A DNA stretch of 64,000 bases from Deinococcales bacterium (GTDB lineage Bacteria > Deinococcota > Deinococci > Deinococcales > JAAFIG01): assembly GCA_025352125.1 (NCBI GenBank), contig JANXTZ010000055.1, positions 1 through 64,000 of the forward strand, written 5' to 3'. The translations under genes were made by a program, and so were the position numbers. Under the pieces are notes generated by a model. The model was not told where the DNA came from, did not search any database, and saw nothing but the letters and a program-made list of their open reading frames with translations. Of this stretch, positions 7,981 to 17,141 are shown one piece after another; the stretch's first letter is position 1, and the number at the start of each line of letters is the position of its first letter.

Positions 7981-9192
7981 ATGACCGCCAAACCCCAAGA
8001 TGCCTTTGAAAAGGCACGGAAATTCAACCGAGTCGAAGAGGCTCACGCGGCAGGGTTGTACCCGTACTTCAAAGCCATTCAACACCATCACGGGGGCAGC
8101 GTGATGGTGGACGGCGAAGAATACGTTTTGACCGGCAGCAACGATTATTTGGGCTTGACCCAGGACGAACGCATCAAACAGGCGGCTCGAGATGCGGTGG
8201 CGACTTACGGCACAAGTTGTACAGGCTCGAGGTTTTTGACGGGCACACTCGACATTCACGAAACCCTCGAGCATGAACTTGCCGAATTTTTTGGCAAGGA
8301 ACAGGTGCTGGTTTTTGCCGCCGGTTTTCTGGCGTGCGCCTCGAGCGTCGCGGCGTTGACGGGTCGCCATGACCTGATTTATTTTGACCGCGAAAACCAT
8401 GCCAGCCTTTACGACGGCTTTAAACTGGCAAACGTCCGTAACGAACAACTGCGGCGTTTTGATCACAACGACGCCAATGATTTTGAACGCCTGTTAAAAG
8501 AGGATGAGGGCAAACCGGGCGGGCGAATTGTCTACACCGAGGGCGTCTTCTCGATGAGCGGACACATCGGCGTGGTGGACAAAATTGTCGAGGTCGCTAG
8601 ACGTTACGGTTGCCGTGTGGTCTGCGACGATGCCCACGCGACTGGCGTGCTCGGACCGCTCGGGCAGGGCGCACATTACCACTTCAACCTTCAAAACGAG
8701 GTTGATCTGGTGGTCGGCACGTTCTCGAAATCCTTTGCCAGCGTTGGCGGCTTTGTCGCCGGTGAGCGCGAGGTGGTCGAATGGATCAAACACACCGCCA
8801 GACCCTTTATTTTTAACGCCGCACTGCCAGGACCCAATGCCGCCGCGACGCTCGAGGCACTGCGCATCATGCGCAGCGAACCCGAACACCGCGAACGCAT
8901 GTGGAAAAACGTCAACTTCATGCGCGATAACCTGCTGACCCTCGGATTTGATTTGCTCGGCTCGGACAGCCCGATCATTCCGGTGCTGGCAGGCGATGAT
9001 GACACCGCCATTTTATTTTGGAAGGGCTTGTGGGCTGAAAAAATCTTCACCACCCCAAGCCTGCCGCCAGCCGTTCCCAAAGGGCAGAGCATCATTCGCA
9101 CCAGTTACAACGGCGCACACACCCAACCGCAGCTCGAGAAGGCGCTTCACGCGTTTGAAAAAGTTGGACGCGAGCTTGGTGTGATTTCTTAA
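7981..9192 (+). CDS. Alpha-oxoamine synthase (KBL/BioF/SPT family)
   Basis: This PLP-dependent enzyme of fold type I has about 403 residues and joins an acyl-CoA (or acyl-ACP) with an amino acid, releasing CO2. Family marks are SNDYLGL, GTSCTGSRFLTGT, DIHETLEHELAEF, CDDAHATGVLGPLGQGAH and the PLP lysine in GTFSKSFASVGGFV. The SCTGSR form, together with GGFVAGE...RPFIFNAALP, is closer to my memory of serine palmitoyltransferase-like members than of BioF, but glycine C-acetyltransferase or BioF cannot be excluded. AGGAGG lies about 12 nt before the ATG, or about 9 nt before TTG at 7978, which may be the real start. It is monocistronic with its own terminator. Confidence 0.85.
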   Translation: MTAKPQDAFEKARKFNRVEEAHAAGLYPYFKAIQHHHGGSVMVDGEEYVLTGSNDYLGLTQDERIKQAARDAVATYGTSCTGSRFLTGTLDIHETLEHELAEFFGKEQVLVFAAGFLACASSVAALTGRHDLIYFDRENHASLYDGFKLANVRNEQLRRFDHNDANDFERLLKEDEGKPGGRIVYTEGVFSMSGHIGVVDKIVEVARRYGCRVVCDDAHATGVLGPLGQGAHYHFNLQNEVDLVVGTFSKSFASVGGFVAGEREVVEWIKHTARPFIFNAALPGPNAAATLEALRIMRSEPEHRERMWKNVNFMRDNLLTLGFDLLGSDSPIIPVLAGDDDTAILFWKGLWAEKIFTTPSLPPAVPKGQSIIRTSYNGAHTQPQLEKALHAFEKVGRELGVIS

Positions 9193-9205
9193 AAACGGAT
9201 TTCAT

Positions 9206-9240
9206 AAAAAAGCTCGAGAGATGGTTTCTCGGGCTTTTTT
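9206..9240. terminator. Bidirectional terminator
   Basis: A 14-bp stem AAAAAAGCTCGAGA/TCTCGGGCTTTTTT lies between the convergent oxoamine synthase and GyrI-like genes. The stem contains CTCGAG. Confidence 0.8.
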
Positions 9241-9251
9241 ATGCCATTAAA

Positions 9252-9704
9252 CTATGGTTTTTGAATCGGAATCCATACCTCGAAATTCGGGTTTTGATTC
9301 CCAAAATCCTGCCCGTAACGTTCCAAATCTGGGGCGTCCCCTCGAGTAAACCCCGAACTTGGCAACCAATTGGCATAGGCGTGGTTGAACACTTGCGAAA
9401 CGTTTTCGAGGTTGGCTGGGAACACCGCGTAATCACAGGCTGCAACGTTCCAAAGTTGCAGCTCTTGTGGTGCGTTAACCTCACCGCTCACAGCCTCGCC
9501 AGCCATGTAACGCAACACACCACTCGAGCGCTCGAGCTGCATCACGCCGTAACTCACGCCTGGTTCGGCTCGAGCAAAATCGTGAGGGGGCTGTCCCATC
9601 AACGTTTGCCAGAGTGCGCCAATGTCTGATGATCCTGGAGTGGTGTCGATTGCCATGCCCACGACGGTGAAAGCATTGTTTGAAACGATTCTTGGTTGTT
9701 CCAT
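9252..9704 (-). CDS. GyrI-like / AraC effector-binding domain protein
   Basis: This 150-residue stand-alone protein has the GyrI-like small-molecule-binding fold. It starts IVSNNAFTVVGMAIDTT, continues with an IGALWQTLM helix, and has the typical YGVMQ...FRYMAG-like centre and NHAYANWLPSSGF...LERYG..F ending of AraC effector-binding domains. Such single-domain proteins bind small hydrophobic or cationic compounds, or hydrolyse adducts; the ligand here is unknown. AAGGAGC precedes the ATG and TAGAAT lies just upstream. No DNA-binding domain is present, so a direct regulatory role is unlikely. Confidence 0.82.
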   Translation of the reverse strand: MEQPRIVSNNAFTVVGMAIDTTPGSSDIGALWQTLMGQPPHDFARAEPGVSYGVMQLERSSGVLRYMAGEAVSGEVNAPQELQLWNVAACDYAVFPANLENVSQVFNHAYANWLPSSGFTRGDAPDLERYGQDFGNQNPNFEVWIPIQKP

Positions 9705-9738
9705 TGGTTGCTCCTTTTGAGTCAGATTCTACCCAAAT

Positions 9739-10200
9739 TCACCTGTTCCCAGAAATCCGTTCAAAAATCGTGCCGAGGTAACTGAACGTGTCTGTCTCGA
9801 GCCTTTCAAGCTTGGCTGGAATCTCGAGGTTGGAGGTGGTGATTGCGGACAGTGAAAAGTAATACTCGCCGCGATCCCGTACCATCCAAACGCTGCGAAC
9901 CGTGCCAGCGTTGTTGCTGCCTCGAGCCGTGAACACAAGACGGGCGTAAGAATAGGTGATTAACGATTCGCCCGCTTGGTATTTTAGGCGCTCGAATCCC
10001 ATCACGTTGCTCGAGTTGAGAGCATCAATCAAAATCACGGCAATTTCTTGGGTGAACGAACTTGAGCGGTTCTCGTTTGATGGTTTGTTGAGCGAACGGT
10101 ACACGACTTCGCCAGGGTTGGGTGTGATCAAATTTGTGCTTGGGGCGCAAGAAAAAAGCATCAAGCCAAGCGTTGCCATCAGGATCGAAAATCGCTTCAT
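9739..10200 (-). CDS. Putative lipoprotein
   Basis: The product has 153 residues. The signal peptide MKRFSILMATLGLMLFSC ends in a lipobox-like LFSC, so a lipid-anchored envelope protein is expected. The mature part is beta-rich (YSYARLVFTARGS, VWMVRDRGEYYFSLSAI), and no family is recognised. The start is supported by TAAACT exactly 6 nt upstream of the ATG and the absence of a ribosome-binding site, mirroring the divergent NmrA-like gene that starts 65 nt away. Confidence 0.7.
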   Translation of the reverse strand: MKRFSILMATLGLMLFSCAPSTNLITPNPGEVVYRSLNKPSNENRSSSFTQEIAVILIDALNSSNVMGFERLKYQAGESLITYSYARLVFTARGSNNAGTVRSVWMVRDRGEYYFSLSAITTSNLEIPAKLERLETDTFSYLGTIFERISGNR

Positions 10201-10206
10201 GCAAAA

Positions 10207-10212
10207 AGTTTA
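10207..10212 (-). promoter_or_regulatory. Leaderless -10 box of the lipoprotein gene
   Basis: TAAACT lies 6 nt before the ATG at 10200. It forms a compact divergent arrangement with the box at 10253. Confidence 0.5.
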
Positions 10213-10252
10213 ACGTGATTTGATGAAAACATTCCCGAGACTGACAATCGGC

Positions 10253-10258
10253 TAAACT
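10253..10258 (+). promoter_or_regulatory. Leaderless -10 box of the NmrA-like gene
   Basis: TAAACT lies 6 nt before the ATG at 10265, and there is no ribosome-binding site between them. Confidence 0.5.
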
Positions 10259-10264
10259 GAGATC

Positions 10265-11137
10265 ATGATCTTGGTGACTGGAGCCACAGGAAACGTTGGT
10301 GCCGATGTGCTGCGCGGTTTGCTTGAACTTCAAGTTCCCGTTCGGGCGGCGGTCACCGATTTGAACCGTGCTCGAGCCAGACTGCCCGAAGGCGTCAATC
10401 TGGAGCGTTTTGATTTCAATGACCCGAGCACGTTTGCGGCGGCGCTCAAGGGGGTCACACGTGTTTTTTTGATGCGCCCCCCGATCATGGATGATGCCAA
10501 AGCCTTCAAGCCATTCTTGAAAGCGCTTGCCTCCAACGGACTTGAACAATTGGTTTTCCTGTCAGTGCTCGGCGCACAACACAACCCGATTGTGCCGCAC
10601 CGCAAGCTCGAGCTTGCCATTGAAAAACTCAAAATCCCGCACGCGTTTTTACGTCCCAGTTTCTTCTTGCAAAATTTTTTGAGCACGCATCGCTCGGACA
10701 TTTGCGAACGCAACGATTTGTTTGTCCCAGCCGGCACTGGTCACACCAGTTTTATTGATGCCAGAGACATTGCTGCCGTTGCCGTGCGTGCTTTGAGTGT
10801 GCCGCACATTGTGAGTGGTGGGATTGACCTGACTGGCGCTGAAGCCTTGACCTATTCAGAGGTGGCAATGGTTTTCAGCCAGGTGTTGGGGCGAACCATC
10901 ACGTACTCAGACCCCCTGCCACTCAAGTTTGGACTCGAGATGCAAAAGCGCGGGATCAAACCCGCGTTTGTCAACGTCATGATTTTGATTTACAACACCA
11001 ACCGTTTTGGACTGGCGGCTCGGGTCACCAACGAGGTCAAGCGCATCCTTGGGCGTGATCCACTGAGCGTTCAGGACTTTGTGCGCGATTTCAAAGACCT
11101 GTTTTCCGAGACGACAGGCTCGAGTCAAACAACCTGA
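10265..11137 (+). CDS. NmrA-like NAD(P)-binding oxidoreductase
   Basis: The 290-residue atypical short-chain dehydrogenase begins with the Rossmann motif MILVTGATGNVGADV (GxxGxxG). The family's FLMRPPIMDDAKAF..FLKAL loop and LRPSFFLQNFL follow, as in NmrA/QOR2-type NAD(P)H-binding proteins. There is no YxxxK catalytic pair, so a redox sensor or a quinone/isoflavone-type reductase are both possible. The start is defined by the leaderless box. It stands 150 bp before the molybdenum hydroxylase operon, but nothing shows that it belongs to it. Confidence 0.82.
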   Translation: MILVTGATGNVGADVLRGLLELQVPVRAAVTDLNRARARLPEGVNLERFDFNDPSTFAAALKGVTRVFLMRPPIMDDAKAFKPFLKALASNGLEQLVFLSVLGAQHNPIVPHRKLELAIEKLKIPHAFLRPSFFLQNFLSTHRSDICERNDLFVPAGTGHTSFIDARDIAAVAVRALSVPHIVSGGIDLTGAEALTYSEVAMVFSQVLGRTITYSDPLPLKFGLEMQKRGIKPAFVNVMILIYNTNRFGLAARVTNEVKRILGRDPLSVQDFVRDFKDLFSETTGSSQTT

Positions 11138-11289
11138 TCAAAACATTCTCAAAACACGATACTTGATGCCCTCAGATTCGAGGCTTGAGGTTTTCTGACA
11201 TTTGCCGATAGAGTGGCGCTCAGCCCAAATTCAGATCATTAAAAGTGATAGTATTTGCGCAGCCAGAACAAAACCAGGAGGAATACACC

Positions 11290-11736
11290 ATGCTTCTCGA
11301 GGGAAGTCATTTTATTCATTCGCCCCCAAGTCGGGTTTTTGCACTCTTAAATGACCCAGACGTGCTTTCCAGGTGCGTGCCAGGAGTCAAAAGTTTGGTG
11401 CTTGACGGTACGGATTCTTACAAAGCACAAGTTGAGGTGGCGATAGGTCCGGTCAAAGGGAAATTTGATGGGAAAATTGCGATCACCGAAAAAGTACAAG
11501 ATCAAAGCATGACCTTGAAAGTCGAATTCAAATCGCCCGTCGGCATTGCCAACGCGCTCGGAACACTCAAACTCGAGCCTGAAAACGACGGCACAACCGT
11601 GCACTGGGCGGGCGAACCGCAACTGATGGGCATGATCGCCAGCGTTGGCGCACGCCTCATTGGTGGTGTGGCAAAAGTCCAAGCCGATTTGTTTTTCTCC
11701 AAACTCGAGCTGGAAGCACAGAAGGTTGAATCTTGA
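11290..11736 (+). CDS. CoxG-like SRPBCC protein
   Basis: This 148-residue START/SRPBCC-fold protein of the carbon monoxide dehydrogenase subunit G family starts LEGSHFIHSPPSRVFALLNDPDVLSRCVPGVKSL and ends with the typical GARLIGGVAKVQADLFFSKL. In Oligotropha-type systems CoxG helps anchor the CO dehydrogenase to the membrane; it is also common beside other molybdenum hydroxylases. AGGAGG lies 8 nt before the ATG at 11290, so the longer frame from 11245 is not used. It is the first gene of the operon with the small, large and medium subunits. Confidence 0.87.
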   Translation: MLLEGSHFIHSPPSRVFALLNDPDVLSRCVPGVKSLVLDGTDSYKAQVEVAIGPVKGKFDGKIAITEKVQDQSMTLKVEFKSPVGIANALGTLKLEPENDGTTVHWAGEPQLMGMIASVGARLIGGVAKVQADLFFSKLELEAQKVES

Positions 11737-11826
11737 AGATTCAGGAGTGAACCCACATGAACACAAGTTGAGTTTCACCTCGAGTGGCGCAGGTTTTGAA
11801 TCGTTTATTTTCAAGGAGGTTGGAAC

Positions 11827-12330
11827 ATGGCACAAGTGGTTGCAGTAACAATGACCGTCAACGGCGTGAAATCCACACATCATCCAGAACCGCGCACGCT
11901 TTTGGTGCATTACTTGCGCGAAAAACTGGGATTGACCGGCACGCACGTCGGTTGCGACACCAGCCAGTGCGGCTCGTGCACCGTCCACGTGGATGGCATG
12001 GCAATCAAATCTTGCACCATGTTCGCGGTGCAAGCCGAGGGTGCAAACGTCACCACCATCGAGGGCATGGGCGAGATCGGTCATTTGCACGCCCTGCAAA
12101 CCGGTTTCTGGGAGGAACACGGTCTGCAATGCGGTTTTTGCACCCCAGGCATGATCATGAGTTCTGCCGATCTGCTGAGCCACAATCCCAACCCGAGCGA
12201 GTCTGAAATTCGTCACGCGCTCGAGGGAAATTTTTGCCGTTGCACTGGGTATCACAACATTGTCAAAGCCGTGCAGAATGCGGCACACAGCATGGCACAA
12301 TCGGCAATGGCACAGGCGGCAGACGACTAA
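11827..12330 (+). CDS. Molybdenum hydroxylase small subunit (2Fe-2S)
   Basis: The 167-residue CoxS/CutS-type subunit carries two [2Fe-2S] clusters that pass electrons from the molybdenum cofactor to the FAD subunit. The plant-type ferredoxin motif C-D-T-S-Q-C-G-S-C is followed by a fourth cysteine in SCTMF. The C-terminal helical cluster motif is [12 protein letters not shown]...[16 protein letters not shown] precedes the ATG by about 9 nt. The gene lies between the CoxG-like gene and the large subunit. Residues after CRCTGYHN are a short Ala/Met-rich tail. Confidence 0.95.
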   Translation: MAQVVAVTMTVNGVKSTHHPEPRTLLVHYLREKLGLTGTHVGCDTSQCGSCTVHVDGMAIKSCTMFAVQAEGANVTTIEGMGEIGHLHALQTGFWEEHGLQCGFCTPGMIMSSADLLSHNPNPSESEIRHALEGNFCRCTGYHNIVKAVQNAAHSMAQSAMAQAADD

Positions 12331-12464
12331 GGCAAAATTTTTTTAGCCCTCAAAGCTCGAGATTCAGAAGAGATTTGAAGTTTGATCAACAATACACTCG
12401 GGTTTTAATGTTTTTCACCACTCGAGCACTTTGGTTTCTCAAGACAGCGTTTAAGGAGAAGTCC

Positions 12465-14831
12465 ATGACCGAAAAATTCTTTGGCAAAGCTGTGAAACGC
12501 GTTGAAGACCCGCGTTTTATCACGGGCGCAGGAAATTACACCGACGACATTGTGCTGCACAACATGACCTATGCGGCGATGGTGCGCTCCCCGTATGCCC
12601 ACGCGAAAATCAACTCCATCGACGCCTCGGCTGCACTGGCATTGCCTGGTGTGCTGGCGGTTTTGACTGGTAAAGATTTGGTGGCGGCGGGCATCAACCC
12701 GATACCGCCAGGTTGGTTGCTGCCCGACCTCAAAATTTCGGCGCATCACGCCATTCAACCCGACAAGGTCACACACGTGGGCAACATTGTGGCTGCCGTG
12801 ATTGCCGAAACCCGAGCCATCGCCGAGGATGCTGCTGCGCTGGTCGATGTCGATTACGAGATGCTGCCCGCCGTGGCACTCGGCAGTACCGCGTTGGCTG
12901 AAGGTGCGCCCCAAGTTCACGAACTCGCGCCTGGAAACGTGGCATTCAAATGGGAAATTGGTGATTCTGCGGCAGTCGATGCCGAATTTGCCCACGCCTT
13001 CAAAACTGTTGAGGTCAAGCTGCGCAATCAAAGGCTTGTGCCGAACGCCATCGAACCACGCTCATCCCTCGCGGATTACAAACGTGCCGGTGACGAGTAC
13101 ACGCTCTACACCACAAGTCAAAACCCGCACATTCACCGGGTGATGCTGGGCGCGTTTATCATGGGCATTCCAGAGCACAAGTTGCGGATTGTCTCGCCAG
13201 ATGTGGGGGGCGGGTTTGGCAGCAAAATCTTCCAGTATCCCGAAGAGGTGATCGTGCTGTTCGCCTCGAAAAAATTAAACCGTCCGGTCAAATGGACGGC
13301 GACCCGTTCAGAATCGTTTGTAAGTGACGCGCAGGGACGCGATCACGAGACGGTTGCCGAGATGTGCGTCGATGCTGACCACAAGGTGCTGGCGTTGCGG
13401 GTGAAAACCATCGCCAACCTTGGCGCGTACCTGACCACCTTCGCGCCAGCCGTGCCAACCTACTTGTACGGCACACTGATGAACGGCACGTACAAATGGA
13501 AAGCCATTCACTGCCATGTCACCGGCACGTACACCAACACCGTCGGTGTGGACGCCTACCGAGGCGCGGGTCGTCCCGAAGCCACCTACGTCCTCGAGCG
13601 CATCATGAGCCGCATGGCGCTCGAGCTTGGCGTTGACCCGCTCGAGTTCAGGCGCAAGAATTTTATTCAACCCGACGAGTTCCCGTATCAGACGCCCGTG
13701 GCATTGCAGTACGACTCCGGGAATTACGAACCCGCGATGGACAAAGCCATGGCGATGCTCGATTACGCGGGGCTTCGCGCCAAGCAAGCTGAGGGTCGTA
13801 AAAACGGCAAATACATCGGCATTGGGGTCAGCACCTACCTCGAGGCTTGCGGACTGGCTCCGAGCGCCCTGGTGGGCAGTCTGGGCGCTCAGGCGGGGCA
13901 GTGGGAGTCAGCGCTCGTGCGGGTCAGTGCCACGGGCAAGGTTGAGGTCTTGACGGGTTCGCACAGCCACGGGCAGGGTCACGAAACCGCCTTTGCGCAA
14001 GTTGTTGCCGACGAACTGCAAATTCCGATGGAAGATGTCAGCATCGTTCACGGCGACACCGCCAGACTGCCGCACGGTTGGGGCACGTATGGCTCGAGAA
14101 GCGCCCCCGTGGGTTTGAGCGCGATCAAAATGGCTTCGGACAAGATCAATGACAAAGCCAAGAAAATTGCCGCGCATCTGCTCGAGGCGAGTGTGGACGA
14201 CATCGTTCACGAGGACGGCAAATATCAAGTGAAGGGCGTGCCCGAAAAATCCAAATCATTTTTCGACATTGCGCTCATGGCGCACCTGGCGCACAATTAT
14301 CCAGCCGACCTCGAGCCAGGACTGGAAGCCACCCACTTTTACGACCCCAAGAATTTTGTTTACCCATTCGGCACGCACCTTGCCGTGGTCGAGGTGGATG
14401 CCAACACGGGTCACATCCAACTGATTCGGTACGTCTGCGTGGACGATTGCGGTCCGATCATCAACCCGCTCATCGTCGAGGGACAAGTTCACGGCGGCGT
14501 CGCCCAGGGCATGGGACAGGCGCTCCTCGAAAACACGGTTTACGACGACAACGGACAACTGACCAGCGGTTCGTACCTCGAGTACACCATGCCACGCGCT
14601 GACAACATGGTGCAACTCGAGATCGGTCACACCGTCACCCCCAGCCCGCACAACCCGCTCGGCGTGAAAGGCATTGGCGAGGCCGGCACCATCTCGAGCA
14701 CTGCCGCGATAGCCAACGCCGTGATCGACGCCCTCGAGCCGTTCGGTGTGAAGCACCTGGACATGCCGTACACGCCCGAGAAAGTCTGGCGGGCGATCAG
14801 CGCCAGCCTTCCACAAGCCGCAGACGATTAA
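12465..14831 (+). CDS. Molybdenum hydroxylase large subunit, form II CoxL-like
   Basis: This 788-residue catalytic subunit of the xanthine oxidase family binds the molybdopterin cofactor. The active-site loop reads AYRGAGR (residues 364-370), the form II signature; true CO dehydrogenases (form I) have AYRCSFR with the Cu-binding cysteine. Other family motifs are [19 protein letters not shown] and the catalytic glutamate in [11 protein letters not shown]. The substrate could be an aldehyde, an N-heterocycle or another hydroxylatable compound; CO oxidation is unlikely but not excluded. AAGGAGA precedes the ATG at 12465. Confidence 0.92.
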   Translation: MTEKFFGKAVKRVEDPRFITGAGNYTDDIVLHNMTYAAMVRSPYAHAKINSIDASAALALPGVLAVLTGKDLVAAGINPIPPGWLLPDLKISAHHAIQPDKVTHVGNIVAAVIAETRAIAEDAAALVDVDYEMLPAVALGSTALAEGAPQVHELAPGNVAFKWEIGDSAAVDAEFAHAFKTVEVKLRNQRLVPNAIEPRSSLADYKRAGDEYTLYTTSQNPHIHRVMLGAFIMGIPEHKLRIVSPDVGGGFGSKIFQYPEEVIVLFASKKLNRPVKWTATRSESFVSDAQGRDHETVAEMCVDADHKVLALRVKTIANLGAYLTTFAPAVPTYLYGTLMNGTYKWKAIHCHVTGTYTNTVGVDAYRGAGRPEATYVLERIMSRMALELGVDPLEFRRKNFIQPDEFPYQTPVALQYDSGNYEPAMDKAMAMLDYAGLRAKQAEGRKNGKYIGIGVSTYLEACGLAPSALVGSLGAQAGQWESALVRVSATGKVEVLTGSHSHGQGHETAFAQVVADELQIPMEDVSIVHGDTARLPHGWGTYGSRSAPVGLSAIKMASDKINDKAKKIAAHLLEASVDDIVHEDGKYQVKGVPEKSKSFFDIALMAHLAHNYPADLEPGLEATHFYDPKNFVYPFGTHLAVVEVDANTGHIQLIRYVCVDDCGPIINPLIVEGQVHGGVAQGMGQALLENTVYDDNGQLTSGSYLEYTMPRADNMVQLEIGHTVTPSPHNPLGVKGIGEAGTISSTAAIANAVIDALEPFGVKHLDMPYTPEKVWRAISASLPQAADD

Positions 14832-14840
14832 ACAAAATCC

Positions 14841-14892
14841 GTAGGGGCGGGGATTGTCCCCACCTCTGGGCGACCACAAGGGTCGCCCCTAC
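14841..14892. repeat. Palindromic intergenic element
   Basis: A 52-bp GC-rich element lies inside the operon, between the large and medium subunit genes. Its ends are GTAGGGGCG and CGCCCCTAC, and an internal segment contains GGGCGACCACAAGGGTCGCCC. Elements with this GTAGGGGCGACC..GGTCGCCCC character occur as dispersed, possibly MITE-like repeats in unrelated bacteria (from memory). It could fold into a strong hairpin and dampen expression of the last gene. Only one copy is seen in this window. Confidence 0.6.
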
Positions 14893-14905
14893 AACAGGGG
14901 GTCAA

Positions 14906-15694
14906 ATGTACACTTCCGAATTTACCTATCACAAAGCCTCGAGCGTGTCCGACGCGCTGGCACAACTCGCCTCAAATCCCGACGCGAAATTGCTGGCGGG
15001 TGGACACTCACTCATTCCAACCATGAAATTGCGCCTTGCCAGCCCGAGTGCTTTGATTGATGTCTCGAGTTTGCCCGAATTGCGCGGCATTCGCACCGAG
15101 GGCGACACGATCATCATTGGCGCGATGACCACACACCGCGAACTCGAGTTTTCAAAAGTGCCATTGTTGAGTGAAGTCGCGCGTTTAATTGGTGATCCGA
15201 TGGTGCGCAACAAGGGAACGATTGGTGGTGCTCTGGCGCACGCCGATCCTTCAGCCGATTACCCAGCCGCAATTCTGGCATTGAACGCCAAAATCAAAAT
15301 TCAAAGCTCGAGTGGCGCTCGGGTCGTGACCGCCGATGAATTCTTTCAAGGCATGTTCACCACCGCCCTCGCTCCAGGCGAGATGCTGGTTGAGATTCAC
15401 GTTCCAGCCAGCGTCAAAGGCGCAGCCTACGAAAAATTCGCTCATCCAGCCTCGAGGTACGCGGTTGCAGGTGTGGCAGTCGTGGTGCATTCAGACGGCA
15501 GCCTTCGCGCCGCCGTGACGGGTGCGGGCGATCATGCCATGCGTCTGACAAAACTCGAGTCTGAAGGTGTCTCGAGTGCCTGCAAGGGTCTGGTCAGTGC
15601 CAGCGATTTGATGGGCGATCATTTCGCCAGCGCCGAATACCGAGCGCATCTGGTGGACGTGATGGCGAGCAAGGCGCTTGCTCGAGCGAAATAA
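14906..15694 (+). CDS. Molybdenum hydroxylase medium subunit (FAD)
   Basis: The 262-residue CoxM/CutM-type FAD-binding subunit has the FAD-pyrophosphate motifs AGGHSLIP and TIGGALAHADPSAD, in the VAO/PCMH fold, followed by the CO-dehydrogenase flavoprotein C-terminal domain. It takes electrons from the 2Fe-2S subunit and hands them to an acceptor. GGGGG lies 5-9 nt before the ATG. It is the last gene of the operon, with a terminator 20 nt downstream. It is separated from the large subunit by the 52-bp palindromic element. Confidence 0.93.
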   Translation: MYTSEFTYHKASSVSDALAQLASNPDAKLLAGGHSLIPTMKLRLASPSALIDVSSLPELRGIRTEGDTIIIGAMTTHRELEFSKVPLLSEVARLIGDPMVRNKGTIGGALAHADPSADYPAAILALNAKIKIQSSSGARVVTADEFFQGMFTTALAPGEMLVEIHVPASVKGAAYEKFAHPASRYAVAGVAVVVHSDGSLRAAVTGAGDHAMRLTKLESEGVSSACKGLVSASDLMGDHFASAEYRAHLVDVMASKALARAK

Positions 15695-15713
15695 ATCCAA
15701 AATGTTTTTTGTG

Positions 15714-15740
15714 GGGGCGCATGGACGTGTGCCCCTTTTT
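15714..15740 (+). terminator. Terminator of the molybdenum hydroxylase operon
   Basis: An 8-bp stem GGGGCGCA/TGTGCCCC (one G-T pair) with a 6-nt loop is followed by TTTTT. Confidence 0.8.
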
Positions 15741-15793
15741 GTTTTTCAGACTCGAGCCACAATTATGCCAGTTTCATTTCAGGTTGATGCTCG

Positions 15794-15799
15794 TAAAAT
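15794..15799 (+). promoter_or_regulatory. -10 box of the DUF4139-like gene
   Basis: TAAAAT lies 21 nt before the ATG at 15821, with CGAGGAG as ribosome-binding site between them. The -35 at 17-bp spacing (GTTTCA) is weak. Confidence 0.4.
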
Positions 15800-15820
15800 A
15801 CTTTTCGAGGAGAATATTTT

Positions 15821-17116
15821 ATGTTTTCAAACCCCCTGAAAATCTGCGCTGCACTCATCGTCTCAAGCCTGATCTCGAGCGCCAGCGCCACCGAAATCAC
15901 CTTGTACCCCAGCTTTTCCGAAGTCCGCGAAAATGTGCAACTGACAGGCTCGAGGTTTGACTGGACGCCCGCCGCCGACCTTGGCGATTACCTCGTGCCT
16001 GGCAGCTTGGAACTCGAATATGCAAACGTGCTTTCAATGCAGCTCCTGCCGCCTTCGGGCAGTTTGTTGTCCTTGTTTGAAGGCAAGGTTGTCAAAGTCT
16101 ATTTCAACGAAGAATGGATTGAAGCCAAGGTCATCAAAGCCGACATTGGCTTGTTCGAGATTGACGGCGAATTTATCCGCCTCGAGAATGCCGAAGTCAA
16201 ATTCCCGTCGCTCGAGGGAGCGCGGTTTGCGCCAACCTACTCCTGGAAGTTCGCGGGGGCTGGCGGTGCGGCAAAAATCTTGTACAGCACCAGGGGTTTG
16301 TTCTGGGCTGGCACGCGCTACACCCTGAACGTGGCAAGCAACAATACCGCAAGCCTGACTGCCTGGGCGGACGTTCAAAACCTCTCGAGCCTCGAGTACA
16401 GCGTGCCAAATTTGACGTTGTTCGCGGGTGATGTCAGCGTTGAACAAGATCAAGAATTTGCCCAGAACAATCGTATTTTGCAAAATCAGCAGAACGAGCC
16501 AACCACCACTCCAACGGCAGGAAAATCAGCACCACGAATTGTTGCCGCAGGCGAACTTGGCGGATTGCAAAGCTACAATTATCTCAAACCTGCCAGTTTT
16601 GCGGCAAAAGCCACCACAGGTTTACCATTCATCAAAAACACCCAAACCGTCAAAGATGTCCTCGAGTATCAAGGACAGTTTGACACCAACTCTCGAGCGA
16701 CCACTTCACTGCAACGCGTGTACTCGTTCATGACCCCGCAAAGTTTGCCGACTGGTGGCGTGACCGTGCGCGAGGCGGGGCGTCTGGTGGGGCAGACCAG
16801 CATTCCCAACACGCCCAAGCTTGGCAATGTGCGTCTGAACTTGGGCAAAGATTTCGATGTCAAATTGATTCGGCTAGTCCAACCCATCGAGCGCACCAAA
16901 AAGATTGCCCGTTACCGCGTGGATTACACGATCAAAAACGTCAAATCTCGAGGGGTCAACCTGCGAATCGCCGAATTTGTGCCCGCTGGCGTGAAGCTCG
17001 AGAAAGTCAAATTGCCAAACTTTTTATCCGAGCCTGGCGCGTTTGTTTCCCGTCCAACCATTGCGGCTGGCGCGACGTTTAAGGGCAGTTACGAGATTGT
17101 GTTTTCGTTGAAGTAA
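15821..17116 (+). CDS. Exported DUF4139-like protein
   Basis: The product has 431 residues. A Sec signal peptide (residues 1-24, cleavage after SSASA) precedes EITLYPSFSEVRENVQLTGSRFDW. The middle carries ILYSTRGLFWAGTRYTLNV and SLEYSVPNLTLFAGDVSV, which resemble the beta-sandwich core of DUF4139 proteins. A Gln/Asn/Thr-rich linker lies near residues 215-235. The C-terminal domain ends in FKGSYEIVFSLK, and a strand-rich, aromatic C-terminus would fit an envelope protein. Function is unknown. It is monocistronic with its own promoter and ribosome-binding site. Confidence 0.6.
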   Translation: MFSNPLKICAALIVSSLISSASATEITLYPSFSEVRENVQLTGSRFDWTPAADLGDYLVPGSLELEYANVLSMQLLPPSGSLLSLFEGKVVKVYFNEEWIEAKVIKADIGLFEIDGEFIRLENAEVKFPSLEGARFAPTYSWKFAGAGGAAKILYSTRGLFWAGTRYTLNVASNNTASLTAWADVQNLSSLEYSVPNLTLFAGDVSVEQDQEFAQNNRILQNQQNEPTTTPTAGKSAPRIVAAGELGGLQSYNYLKPASFAAKATTGLPFIKNTQTVKDVLEYQGQFDTNSRATTSLQRVYSFMTPQSLPTGGVTVREAGRLVGQTSIPNTPKLGNVRLNLGKDFDVKLIRLVQPIERTKKIARYRVDYTIKNVKSRGVNLRIAEFVPAGVKLEKVKLPNFLSEPGAFVSRPTIAAGATFKGSYEIVFSLK

Positions 17117-17135
17117 TCTCGAGCAGTGCTAGACT
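17108..17135 (+). promoter_or_regulatory. Promoter of hicBA, leaderless
   Basis: TTGAAG (17108-17113), a 16-bp spacer and TAGACT (17130-17135), with 6 nt to the ATG at 17142. No ribosome-binding site is seen. Confidence 0.55.
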
Positions 17136-17141
17136 GATTGC

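Noticed and set aside
11347-12300. 317-codon minus-strand frame across the coxG/coxS-like genes
   Set aside because: Antisense of two well-identified genes; Cys/His-rich noise without family features.
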